Positions 33,549-42,916 of a stretch of 64,000 nucleotides of DNA are shown here, piece after piece. The translations under genes and the position numbers were made by a program. Within the stretch, counting starts at the first letter, position 1. The number at the start of each line of letters is the position of its first letter. The stretch lies in NCBI RefSeq assembly GCF_009754905.2, contig NZ_CP066775.1, positions 1,798,001 through 1,862,000 on the forward strand, read 5' to 3'. The DNA comes from Mucilaginibacter ginkgonis (GTDB taxonomy: Bacteria > Bacteroidota > Bacteroidia > Sphingobacteriales > Sphingobacteriaceae). Below the pieces are notes generated by a model. It was not told the origin of the DNA and made no database searches. It worked only from the letters and a program-made list of their open reading frames with translations.

Positions 33549-36500
33549 TTAGTTTTTAAATCTATAAAACCTTATGGGTTTATTGTTCAACGCAACGGCA
33601 TAAATATCACCATTTGCGGTACGGACGCGTTTAATATCCCGCACCTCGCCTTTCAGCATCAGGTTGTAATTGGCTAATGAAAATGCTTTAAAATTACCAT
33701 TTTTTTCTACGGACAGTATATCTCCAAAATCCGCGTCATAACGGCCTTCATACGGTAACACTCCGCCGAAATTGCCACCGGCAAAAAGTTGTTTACCTGC
33801 CATTGCAAAACCAAATAATGGTGATACCTGCGCCTGCGGCGGAAACGCTTTGAATACAAATTTGCCGCGACCCTTGTTGTAAAACACGCCCGATGCAAAC
33901 GACGTAACTTTCATCATTTTGTTGACATCCAGCGAATCGCCAAAAAGTTCCTGAACCGTTTTGCCGGCAAAATCATGATAGTATAAATATTTCTTTTTAA
34001 TCAGCGGTACTTGCTTTTCTATTTCACCTTTGCCAAGAAAAGTAAAATCTTTGCCGTTTACACTGTAAGTGACTATTGGGTCTACGGTACCATTTTTGTC
34101 AAGATCAGACAGATACAATTTAACAGGATCAGCGGTAGTTGGCCTCAGTTTTGAATTAAGGCCGTAATTGCCTGCTATGATATCCATTTTGCCGTCGCCG
34201 TCAACGTCGGCAGATATTACACGCTGCCACCATCCCGAAAGTTGTTCCATTTGCGCATCTTTCAAAGACACAAAATGTCCTTGTTTATTAAGAAGTATTT
34301 TGACCGGCATCCACTCCCCCGCTACAATTAGATCTGGCCAGCCGTCGTTGTTGATATCTGCAAACGATGCGCTGCGCAACATGCCTGCGTATTTCAAATC
34401 GTTACTGATTGCAGCCTTTGTGTAATTCCCTTTACCATCATTTAATAACAGGTAGTTTTCGGGTACCGGACCGTAATGATGCGCATCCGGTGCGCCGCCT
34501 ATAAATATATCCGAATAACCATCATGGTTAACATCAGCGACTGCTACAGCCGATTTGTTTTTTAAAATTGATGGAATGGTCGCGGATTTTTTAAAATTTC
34601 CTTTTCCGTCGTTAAGATATAACCGGTCTGCTAATTGCGGAGCACCGTCAGCATATTCATTCCCACCCGATGCAACGAACACGTCGGGGTGACCATCATG
34701 ATTCGCATCAAGGAAGATGGCATCAACATCTTCGCTCGCCGCATCCTCAATAAAGGCAGGTTGAATTGACGCTTTAAAGCCGCCGTTTTTTTCTTGTATA
34801 AACAGTGCATCAGGCTGGTCTTTGGCACCGCATGCGTAAATATCATCAAGGCCATCGCCATTAATATCGGCTACCGCAAGCCGAGGCCCTTCTGCAGAAA
34901 GCATATGCGGAATCAATGGCTGCATATTAAAATCCACAAACTGATCTTCTTTATGCTGCCAATTTATACGCTGCGCCGCTGTTACATCTTCAATGGGCGA
35001 TTGCGCAGGTTTGAAAAATTTATCTTGTTCGAAATGACCCGACGCATTTGCCTGATTTATTTTGAGCGTTTGACCGGATTTAACTTGTTTAATTACCTGA
35101 TAGGATCCGTTGGGCCAAATGATCAACAAACTATCTATGGTTTTCGCAGTACCTAAGCCGAAATGGAGCTTAGGCGCCACTGACGATTCAAAACCGCGTG
35201 TTAGCATCAATTGCTGATACTGAATTTTACCCTTGTTAAAGACATATGCCTTTGCACCAATGCCAAAACGGTTGTCATGTGTACCGGTAAATGTTAAAGC
35301 AAGGTAATTACTGCTGCTCCCGTTGTGTTTATATATTGAGGCTTCACTGTTGACATTATTGGTGATTAAATCAAGATGACCGGTATTGTTAAGGTCGGCA
35401 TATACCGCACCATTGGAAAGCACCGAATTGCTCATTCCCCACACCATGCTTTTATCTATAAATTTCTCAGAAGGTGTTCCCTTAAAAATGTAGGGATGAG
35501 TGTTTCCAACAGGCATCTTATCTAATGTTGTGCTGTCAGACTGGTCGCTGCTCATCAATTGTCTTTGTATAGCAAAGTCAGATACAAAACTGATGTAGTC
35601 CATATCTGTAGGGCGCCGTTTGATACCGTTTGCAAAAAATAAATCCTTTGTACAATCATTATCAAAATCGGCAAATAAGGGGCTCCAGGTCCAGTCTGTG
35701 GCAGATACGCCGTTCATCAAACCTTGCTCGCTAAAAGCATTGCCGTTACCCATGTTGCGCTGTAACGCGTTGCGCGAGTACTGGTACTGGAAGCCGCTTT
35801 TAACTATTTTGTACTGATATTGGTCATAAGATTCGTCGCCGCCATATGTTTTTAGAATATTTTCTTCGCCGGGAAGCATATCTGCAGTCACGACATCTAA
35901 CTGGCCATCGTTGTTATAATCGGCCACATCATTGCCCATGCTAAAGCGGCTATAATGGTTGAAATGCTGCGCCCCGGCTTCTGTAAAAGTTCCGTTGTGG
36001 TTATTAATGTAGTAATAATCGTTCTCGTGAAAGTCATTGCCAATGTAGATATCTTCCCAGCCGTCATTGTTTAAATCGGCAACAGCTACACCTAAACCAT
36101 ATCCTAAGGCGCTGCTGTAAATGCCGGCCTTCGCGGTAACATCTTCAAAATGGCCCCCTGTATTTAAATAAAGTTTGCTGCCTGCAAGCGGGCTTACCTT
36201 TTTGCGTAAGGTGGTATCACCAAACGTCTCAACCGAATGGTTTGATTGATTAAGTAAATAGCAATCAAGCAAGCCGTCGTGATTATAGTCGAAAAATGCG
36301 GCCTGTGTGCTATATCCCGAAAAATCTAGACCATACTGTGCCGCGCTTTCTGTAAAGGTGCCGTCGTGGTTATTGATGTACAACTGGTTATATCCTTTAA
36401 GGTCTAACTTACCTGCAACTGCGCAAACATAAATATCCAGGTAACCGTCGTTATTAACGTCGGCCATGGTAACGCCTGTGCTCCAATCCGCATTTCCGGC

Positions 36501-36857
36501 CACACCCGCCTTTACTGTAATGTCTTCAAATTTGTAATTACCCTTGTTGAGATACAATTTGTTACCGCCCTTTTGATTAGCAGTAAAGAAAAGGTCAGGC
36601 AAACCGTCATTATTGATATCGCCGACAGCAACGCCGCCTCCGTTATAGTAATACAAATATTTTAAAATGCCAGGCTTATCCCTGTCATTTAAGTGGTTAA
36701 CAAAATGAATGTTAGTTTGCGATGATAGCAGCAACGTGAATAGAGGCGTTTCTGAAGGTTGGCTACCGCAGCCGGCAAACGCAATTGCAGCTAGAATAAT
36801 TGCCGCTAAGAAGTGTTTTTTTATCACAACAAATGTGTCGGCAAAAATAATGGTCAT
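33549..36857 (-). CDS. Large FG-GAP/VCBS-repeat lipoprotein with ASPIC/UnbV domain
   Basis: About 1100 residues. The lipobox is AFAGC. I give the ATG at 36857, but a GTG at 36827 (reading IKKHFLAAIILAAIAFAGC after it) gives a more normal signal peptide. At least twelve DxNxDGxxD loops are visible (for example DINNDGLPDLFF, DVNNDGYLDIYV, DVNHDGYSDIFI), each a calcium-binding FG-GAP blade, forming two beta-propellers. Between them is an ASPIC/UnbV segment near residues 550-600 (TRGFESSVAPKLHFGLG). This is the CRTAC1-like family. It is probably surface-exposed and binds glycan or protein. A paralogue of similar length follows SusD upstream. Confidence 0.9.
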   Translation of the reverse strand: MTIIFADTFVVIKKHFLAAIILAAIAFAGCGSQPSETPLFTLLLSSQTNIHFVNHLNDRDKPGILKYLYYYNGGGVAVGDINNDGLPDLFFTANQKGGNKLYLNKGNYKFEDITVKAGVAGNADWSTGVTMADVNNDGYLDIYVCAVAGKLDLKGYNQLYINNHDGTFTESAAQYGLDFSGYSTQAAFFDYNHDGLLDCYLLNQSNHSVETFGDTTLRKKVSPLAGSKLYLNTGGHFEDVTAKAGIYSSALGYGLGVAVADLNNDGWEDIYIGNDFHENDYYYINNHNGTFTEAGAQHFNHYSRFSMGNDVADYNNDGQLDVVTADMLPGEENILKTYGGDESYDQYQYKIVKSGFQYQYSRNALQRNMGNGNAFSEQGLMNGVSATDWTWSPLFADFDNDCTKDLFFANGIKRRPTDMDYISFVSDFAIQRQLMSSDQSDSTTLDKMPVGNTHPYIFKGTPSEKFIDKSMVWGMSNSVLSNGAVYADLNNTGHLDLITNNVNSEASIYKHNGSSSNYLALTFTGTHDNRFGIGAKAYVFNKGKIQYQQLMLTRGFESSVAPKLHFGLGTAKTIDSLLIIWPNGSYQVIKQVKSGQTLKINQANASGHFEQDKFFKPAQSPIEDVTAAQRINWQHKEDQFVDFNMQPLIPHMLSAEGPRLAVADINGDGLDDIYACGAKDQPDALFIQEKNGGFKASIQPAFIEDAASEDVDAIFLDANHDGHPDVFVASGGNEYADGAPQLADRLYLNDGKGNFKKSATIPSILKNKSAVAVADVNHDGYSDIFIGGAPDAHHYGPVPENYLLLNDGKGNYTKAAISNDLKYAGMLRSASFADINNDGWPDLIVAGEWMPVKILLNKQGHFVSLKDAQMEQLSGWWQRVISADVDGDGKMDIIAGNYGLNSKLRPTTADPVKLYLSDLDKNGTVDPIVTYSVNGKDFTFLGKGEIEKQVPLIKKKYLYYHDFAGKTVQELFGDSLDVNKMMKVTSFASGVFYNKGRGKFVFKAFPPQAQVSPLFGFAMAGKQLFAGGNFGGVLPYEGRYDADFGDILSVEKNGNFKAFSLANYNLMLKGEVRDIKRVRTANGDIYAVALNNKPIRFYRFKN

Positions 36858-37021
36858 TAACTAATTGCTGCGTTAGCGTTTATAATTTCGAGGGCATAAT
36901 GGCATAGGCCAAGCTCTTAGAGAGATGTTAAAATTAACAATTTAACTTCATTATTGCGAAGATTAAACGTGCTATTAATCTTTGATTTTATAGTTTGAAA
37001 CGCCGCAAACGCATTTTTATG

Positions 37022-37029
37022 TATTTTTG
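37022..37029 (+). promoter_or_regulatory. Candidate -7 box (TATTTTTG)
   Basis: TATTTTTG matches TAnnTTTG exactly and ends 18 bases before the ATG at 37048. A TTTG is present 24 bases upstream, somewhat too far for a standard -33 element. Confidence 0.4.
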
Positions 37030-37047
37030 CAGCCTGATTTTTTTTTA

Positions 37048-37995
37048 ATGAAAAAGGTTTTATTGATTATCATATTTCTTGTGGCCGTGGCTGTATTGTT
37101 TATCATTCCGGTAAATCGCACAGAAACTATGCCTATCAACGTGCCATTTTTCAAGGCGTACAAACAACTGTTGTTACCCCGTAAGTGGGCCGAATGGCAC
37201 CCGGAAATAAAAACAGACTTTACTACCGATTCAAACAAAGTATCTTTTATTACTAAACCCGACGGATACAGTGTAAATACACCAAATACATCGATAGAAG
37301 TTCACGAAACGGCGAGCAGTTTTGCGATAAAACAGCAAGGCATAAGCGGTGATCATGCATATGTGATAACTGTTGCACCAGGTAAAACCGTTAATGAAAC
37401 AGAACTTATAGTAGCAGAACATATCAGCATTGCGGGATACCTGGTGGGATATTTTTCCAAAAACCCCTTTCAATACTCGGGCGCAGCTCAGTTCAAGAAT
37501 TTTTTAGAAAATGACGACCTGTTTTACGGTTACCATATTTACCGTACAACTGTCCCATCGCCGGATCTGCTGGTGATTAGAAAACGTGTGGCTAAAACCA
37601 ATGAGTTTCTTGCGGCGGATTCCTCTTTCAACGAATTGAAGTCATTCGCGTTGATTACTGGAGTAACAAAAGTGGCACCCGTTATTGCACAATTCATTCC
37701 GGTAGGTACAGACTCTATGATGGTGAATGTTGGCATCTATATCAACAAACCACTACAAAATTCAGGGCACATCTTATATTCCAAAATGATCAAAGACGGG
37801 CCGTTGTTTGCAGCAGATTATAGCGGATCTTTTGAAAAAAGGCTGCAAGCCCACGAAGCGCTGAAAAAATATTTTGCCGATCACGCGATGGAAATCCCGG
37901 TGTTGCCATTCGAAAGTTATCTTGACGACAAACTCCCGTCAAGCAGCAACAGCCCGGTTAAGATCAGGATCAATTACACCACCTTTAGTAATTAA
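37048..37995 (+). CDS. Membrane-anchored SRPBCC plus GyrI-like ligand-binding protein
   Basis: 315 residues from the ATG at 37048 (MKKVLLIIIFLVAVAVLFII), one N-terminal span. Residues 25-150 resemble an SRPBCC domain (the opening INVPFFKAYKQLL then PRKWAEWHPEIK). The C-terminal part from about residue 160 resembles a GyrI-like effector-binding domain, ending in LPFESYLDDKLPS and VKIRINYTTF. These domains bind small hydrophobic molecules. It is the only plus-strand gene within the PUL, tail to tail with the first FG-GAP gene (3 bases between the stops), so its link to glycan use is uncertain. Confidence 0.6.
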   Translation: MKKVLLIIIFLVAVAVLFIIPVNRTETMPINVPFFKAYKQLLLPRKWAEWHPEIKTDFTTDSNKVSFITKPDGYSVNTPNTSIEVHETASSFAIKQQGISGDHAYVITVAPGKTVNETELIVAEHISIAGYLVGYFSKNPFQYSGAAQFKNFLENDDLFYGYHIYRTTVPSPDLLVIRKRVAKTNEFLAADSSFNELKSFALITGVTKVAPVIAQFIPVGTDSMMVNVGIYINKPLQNSGHILYSKMIKDGPLFAADYSGSFEKRLQAHEALKKYFADHAMEIPVLPFESYLDDKLPSSSNSPVKIRINYTTFSN

Positions 37996-37998
37996 TTA

Positions 37999-40900
37999 CT
38001 AATTACTGCCGAATATTTGAAGGCTATCATTGTTTCGTGCAATGATAATCTGCTTACCTTTTTTAGTGCTAATGGTTTTGATGTCCCTTATCTCACCTGT
38101 TATAGACATGCCACTTTGAGCCGGGGTCATATAGTTAAAACCTTTATTCTTAGTCCCCAAAAAAGTGACACCATAGCTGGCATCGTACCGACCAACTTCG
38201 GGTTTTAAGCCAAAGAAGTTGCCGCCCATGAAAAGGTCATTTATTCCATCTTTGTTCACGTCGGTTTGTAGAATGCTAAACACTTCTGACAACTGCGCCA
38301 TTACAGGCAAAGCCTGCATCGTAAACTGCCCCTTCCCCTTATTGATGAATGCACAAGTTTGCGTCTGCGTAACGGTAAGTAATTTTGCCTTCGCCAATTC
38401 CTCGGCGGTGAACACATCTTCTATGCTCTTGCCCGCATAAGCGTCATATCTCAAAATCTTCTTTTTTAGATAAGGGAGCTGTTTAATCAGATCATCGTGC
38501 AGGTTAAACGGATATGCTTTTCCATCCGTTTTATAATAAACAGGAATACATTCCACCTGTCCGTTATTGTCAAAATCTGATACATATAATTTAGCCGGAT
38601 GTATTGCATCTGCCTGGATCTTAGAGTTCAAGCCCCTGTTGCCTGCGACAAGATCGGGTTTGCCATCAGCATTTACGTCAGCCACGGTAAGACAATTCCA
38701 CCAGCCGCTTGAGTTATTTACCTCAGTTGCCTTTACCAGTTTATCACCTTGATACTTGAAAATTGTAAGCGGCATCCAATCGCCGACAATGGCTAATGAA
38801 AATTGCCCATTTCCATCAATATCTATCCATTGGGCATCCGTCACCATCCCTAAGTTTTGCAGTTGCGACCCAACTGATGTACTAACATCTGTAAAGTTGC
38901 CATGACCATCATTGTGCAGCAATTTGCTCGATGCCGGCATACCGTAAGCTCCCGGTGTGCTGCGCCCGCCAATAAAAACATCGCCGGTTTTATCATTGAC
39001 ACGAACGCAAGATGCATTCATGCTGATTAGCGGCCAGCCGCTAAACTTACGGGTAAAGTTGCCTTTGCCATCATTAATATACAAGCGGCTTAATTTACTT
39101 ATCGCATCACCCTGACTTTGGTTTCCACCCGATACAACTACCAAGTCCATGTCGCCGTCGTGGTCGGCGTCAAAAAATTGCGCGCCAATATCTTCGCAAA
39201 TCCTGTCCTGCTCAAAGGCAGCGATCTTTTTTTGGATGAATCTGCCGTCTGGCTGTTGAATAAAAAGCTTAGCAGTATCCCCTGTGGCACCGCCCACGAA
39301 AAAGTCATCCAGTTTATCTCCGTTCACGTCTGCAACGGCAAGTTTTGGACCCTCGGTCGACAGCATTTTAGGTATGAGCCGCTGCTCGTCGAAATCTTTG
39401 TAGTCGTTCTCTTTGTGAAAGATATCACCGCTTATTTGCTGTTTGGTGACGTTATTATACAGTGGTTTTTGTGGCTTGGTATATGGTCTAAACTTGCCGT
39501 TCGCTTCTGACTGTTTTAAAACCAGTTTAGTGTTAGGCTTTACATTTTTAAGCAACTGCATTTTAAAATCCGTCCAAACCACTTTAACGCTGTCGATATT
39601 TTTAGCATTGCCTACACCAAAGTTCATTACCGGGTCAGAACTGCTCTCAAAACCGCGGGTGGGCATTTGCTCAATCAATTGCGCGTTGCCGTTTACATAC
39701 ACTGTAACTTTTGCGCCTACACCAAAAGTGTTTAAACCGCTACCTTTTAGCTCAACCTTCAAATAGTTTTTATGAGAACGCTCGGTGGTCATGTTGCGGT
39801 ACACAAAGGCTTCCATGTTCTCATTGTTTACCACAAGATCAATGTCGCCGTCGCCGTCCAGGTCGCCATAGGCGGCGCCATTGCTGTATGCCGGCCTGAA
39901 GAAGCCTAGCTTTTCACTTTCGTTTTTAAATGTTAAATTTTTCTGGTTGATAAAGCCGTAACTTGGGATAGGCGTTTTGGGCATTAGGTCAAGCAATTTT
40001 TTGGGCTTGAAGCCATCGTGCTGCACCTCGTTCATTACTTCGGTACTGCTGAAATAAGTCAAAAAATCCTGATTGGTGAGATCACGGCTTATCCCGTTAT
40101 TTACGAAAAGGTCTTTCCAGCCGTCGTTATTAAAGTCAAAGCTTAAGGCACCCCAACTCCAGTCTGTGGCGTTGATGCCAGATAGGTTAGCGATCTCGCT
40201 AAACGTGCCATCGCCATTGTTTAGTTGCAAGCAATTTGTAGTAAACTGATGATGAAAAGTATTTTTTAGTTTAGCATTGTAGATATCGTACTCGTCAAAC
40301 TTGGTAGTGGTCTTTAAACGGTAGTCATTTTCAGGTAGCATATCCGTAGTAAAAATATCCGGATAGCCATCGTTATTGATGTCCGCGACATCAGAGCCCA
40401 TCGACGACAGGCTCATATGGCGCACGGCCTCGTCACTTATTTCCTGAAACTTGCCATTGTGCAAGTTGCGGTATAAGTAGTCGTGTTCAAAAAAGTCATT
40501 AGAAATATAAAGGTCATCCCAACCCGAATTGAATAGGTCTGCCGCTGCAATACCTAAGCCGAAGCCAATCTCACTACCATAAATGTTTGCTTCTTCACTT
40601 ACGTCTGTAAACCTGCCGCCATCATTGCGATAAAGGCGATCGCCATTTTGAGGGTCGCGCTTGGTGCGCTGGTCGCGTTCGTACCCAAAGCTGCCTATTG
40701 GACGGTAACTGTTATTTAGCACGAAGCAATCCAGGTCGCCGTCATGGTCGTAGTCGAAAAATAATGCTTGAGTAGAGAGTCCTTTATCAGCTAATCCGTA
40801 CTGCACAGCCTCTTCCTTAAAAGTGCCGTTTTTTTGGTTAATGTATAATTCGTTGGCACGGTCGGCATCTTTAAGGCCGCCGCTGTTAGAAATGTAAATA

Positions 40901-41298
40901 TCCAGCCAGCCGTCGCCGTTAACATCGGCAATGGCAACGCCGGTATGCCAGCGCTTATATACATTAAGGCCGCTTTTTGCGGTAATGTCTTCAAATTTTA
41001 AATTGCCTTTATTGATATAAACTTTATTAAGCCCCTGGTTAGCTGTGAAAACAATGTCGGGTTTGCCATCATTATCAAGGTCGCCAATGGCTACGCCTGC
41101 ACCATTATAGAAATTGCGATAATTAAAAACGTTAAACTCAGTATCGTCTGCAACTTTATTGTTAAAGTCTATGCCTGTTTGTTCTTTGGTCAATAATTGA
41201 AACAAGGCATTCTTTTCATCGAAACTGCTTTTTTGCTTGCAGGAAAAGATAGTGAGCAACAATAAAACGGAAGAATATCTAAGTACAGCTTTAAGCAT
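37999..41298 (-). CDS. Large FG-GAP/VCBS-repeat lipoprotein with ASPIC/UnbV domain (paralogue, SusD-linked)
   Basis: 1099 residues from the ATG at 41298 (MLKAVLRYSSVLLLLTIFSC). Cys20 follows a good lipobox (TIFSC). The open frame extends 66 bases further but without family sequence. It has about thirteen Asp-rich FG-GAP loops (DLDNDGKPDIVF, DVNGDGWLDIYI, DADHDGDMDLVV and others) and an ASPIC/UnbV segment with TRGFESSSDPVMNFGVG near residue 555. It is collinear with the lipoprotein at 33549 along its length, so the two are old duplicates. It lies 76 bases downstream of susD and is probably part of the SusCD surface complex. Confidence 0.9.
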   Translation of the reverse strand: MLKAVLRYSSVLLLLTIFSCKQKSSFDEKNALFQLLTKEQTGIDFNNKVADDTEFNVFNYRNFYNGAGVAIGDLDNDGKPDIVFTANQGLNKVYINKGNLKFEDITAKSGLNVYKRWHTGVAIADVNGDGWLDIYISNSGGLKDADRANELYINQKNGTFKEEAVQYGLADKGLSTQALFFDYDHDGDLDCFVLNNSYRPIGSFGYERDQRTKRDPQNGDRLYRNDGGRFTDVSEEANIYGSEIGFGLGIAAADLFNSGWDDLYISNDFFEHDYLYRNLHNGKFQEISDEAVRHMSLSSMGSDVADINNDGYPDIFTTDMLPENDYRLKTTTKFDEYDIYNAKLKNTFHHQFTTNCLQLNNGDGTFSEIANLSGINATDWSWGALSFDFNNDGWKDLFVNNGISRDLTNQDFLTYFSSTEVMNEVQHDGFKPKKLLDLMPKTPIPSYGFINQKNLTFKNESEKLGFFRPAYSNGAAYGDLDGDGDIDLVVNNENMEAFVYRNMTTERSHKNYLKVELKGSGLNTFGVGAKVTVYVNGNAQLIEQMPTRGFESSSDPVMNFGVGNAKNIDSVKVVWTDFKMQLLKNVKPNTKLVLKQSEANGKFRPYTKPQKPLYNNVTKQQISGDIFHKENDYKDFDEQRLIPKMLSTEGPKLAVADVNGDKLDDFFVGGATGDTAKLFIQQPDGRFIQKKIAAFEQDRICEDIGAQFFDADHDGDMDLVVVSGGNQSQGDAISKLSRLYINDGKGNFTRKFSGWPLISMNASCVRVNDKTGDVFIGGRSTPGAYGMPASSKLLHNDGHGNFTDVSTSVGSQLQNLGMVTDAQWIDIDGNGQFSLAIVGDWMPLTIFKYQGDKLVKATEVNNSSGWWNCLTVADVNADGKPDLVAGNRGLNSKIQADAIHPAKLYVSDFDNNGQVECIPVYYKTDGKAYPFNLHDDLIKQLPYLKKKILRYDAYAGKSIEDVFTAEELAKAKLLTVTQTQTCAFINKGKGQFTMQALPVMAQLSEVFSILQTDVNKDGINDLFMGGNFFGLKPEVGRYDASYGVTFLGTKNKGFNYMTPAQSGMSITGEIRDIKTISTKKGKQIIIARNNDSLQIFGSN

Positions 41299-41374
41299 AT
41301 ATGGCGTAAAGGTATATAACAAAAAGGAGCGGCAAAAATTGCCGCTCCAATTAAAATCAATCAACTAAAACTTA

Positions 41375-42898
41375 TTAATAACCCGGATTTTGAGTTAAGT
41401 TAGGGTTCTTTTGGATAGCCGAAGTTGGGATAGGCATTAACTGATAATGCTTATCAGGGTCAGCTGGTTTAAACGTACGCGCGTCACCGAAACGACCGAA
41501 ACGGATCATGTCTTGTCTTCTCCATCCTTCGTAAGCAAACTCGCGGCCACGCTCATTTAACAATGAATCTGCATTGTAAGCAGCAGCTGTGAAGTTTGGC
41601 ATGTTGGCCCTTGCGCGTACAGGCGCGGTATAAGTTAAAGAAGTACCAGTGTTACCCAAACGTAATTGAGTCTCGGCTTTCATTAACAACACGTCAGCAT
41701 AACGCATTAACGGGAAGTCTGCATCCTGGTTCTGAGAACCCGGAGTGATCTGGAATTTTTGAACACGTACACCTTCGTTTTCTGCAGCAGAGGCAATGTT
41801 GCCAATTGTAGAAGTGAAGAATAACGGCGTTTTACCATCACGTAATAAAAGTGGTGTTACACCGTCAGCAGCATATTGCTGACCTGCTTGCCAACCTTGT
41901 TTACGGGTATCTGCATTGTTAAACCTTGCATAGTTTTCTGCAGATGTAGTAAAACCATTCCATGGACCACCCGTACTCTCTAATTTATATTTAGGAGCTT
42001 GGTTATAGTGCAAGGTGGTCATCTGGATGTGAAGACCAGGTGCATTAATGTGATCGAACGGAATTACAAAAATGTTCTCTGGTGAATTAGTATTGTTGCT
42101 GCTAAAGTTCGACAAGAAATCGCCTTGCAAGCTGTAACCAGATTTCTGGATCAAAGAGTCGCAATACTTATCAGCGTTTTGATAGCCTGTGTTATCAGTT
42201 GTACCTGTAATTACGTTTTGATTCAAATATAATTTAGCTAACAAAAAGTACGCACCCCAACGGTTAATACGGCCATACTGGCTTGGATCTGCAGCCGGAG
42301 TTTTAGCGCTTAATTTAGGACCAGCGTCTTGCAACTCTGTAATTAAATATGTAAATACATCTTTTGCAGCAGTTGTTTTAACGGTAGTAGCGTCTTGAGA
42401 AGCAGAAGTCAACAACGGTATGTTACCAAAGTTGGTTACCAATTGCATATAGTAATATGCACGTAACACACGCAACTCATTAGTTGAATAAGCTGTACTG
42501 GTTGTTTGCGGCAAACCTTTTAAAAGGCCAAGGGTGATATTGATTGCACCAATAGCGTCATAGCAGTTATTCCAGGAGTTTGAAATGTTGTCATTTGCCG
42601 CGTTATAAGTGTGCTGATACAAGGCTAACCATTTACCACCATCACCCCAGTCTGTACCACGGGTTGGTACAATGATACCATCCGTAGTTTCGTCTGCAGT
42701 TTGTAGTATAGTGTTCTCTTGAGCTATAGTTTGTAAGCTGGCATACGTACCCAACACAATTGAGTTAAGGTAAGCTGCGCTACCCGCCGCTTGCTCCTGT
42801 GTAACAGAATCTTGCGGAGTGTTGAGAGACTTTTTGCAAGACGTTAAGCTTACGCCTGCAAGAAAAGCTGCTGTGATTAAGAAATATCTCTTTTTCAT
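41375..42898 (-). CDS. susD: SusD/RagB-family glycan-binding lipoprotein
   Basis: 507 residues. The signal peptide ends in the lipobox SLTSC (Cys21). Family features include LRVLRAYYYMQLVTNFGNIPLL in the TPR part, and the closing region with FPLMRYADVLLMKAETQLRLG and RGREFAYEGWRRQDMIRFGRF. SusD proteins form the lid over the SusC channel and bind the oligosaccharide at the cell surface. It lies 18 bases downstream of susC, the normal pairing. Alpha-glucan is inferred from neighbouring GH65, GH31 and the SusR-like regulator. Confidence 0.96.
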   Translation of the reverse strand: MKKRYFLITAAFLAGVSLTSCKKSLNTPQDSVTQEQAAGSAAYLNSIVLGTYASLQTIAQENTILQTADETTDGIIVPTRGTDWGDGGKWLALYQHTYNAANDNISNSWNNCYDAIGAINITLGLLKGLPQTTSTAYSTNELRVLRAYYYMQLVTNFGNIPLLTSASQDATTVKTTAAKDVFTYLITELQDAGPKLSAKTPAADPSQYGRINRWGAYFLLAKLYLNQNVITGTTDNTGYQNADKYCDSLIQKSGYSLQGDFLSNFSSNNTNSPENIFVIPFDHINAPGLHIQMTTLHYNQAPKYKLESTGGPWNGFTTSAENYARFNNADTRKQGWQAGQQYAADGVTPLLLRDGKTPLFFTSTIGNIASAAENEGVRVQKFQITPGSQNQDADFPLMRYADVLLMKAETQLRLGNTGTSLTYTAPVRARANMPNFTAAAYNADSLLNERGREFAYEGWRRQDMIRFGRFGDARTFKPADPDKHYQLMPIPTSAIQKNPNLTQNPGY

Positions 42899-42916
42899 AT
42901 TATAAAGTGTTTATAA

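Noticed and set aside
33549..41298. FG-GAP proteins as integrins or adhesin tandem-repeat toxins
   Set aside because: Both carry lipoboxes and an ASPIC/UnbV domain in a SusCD operon, which fits the CRTAC1-like family better; no toxin or RHS features are seen.
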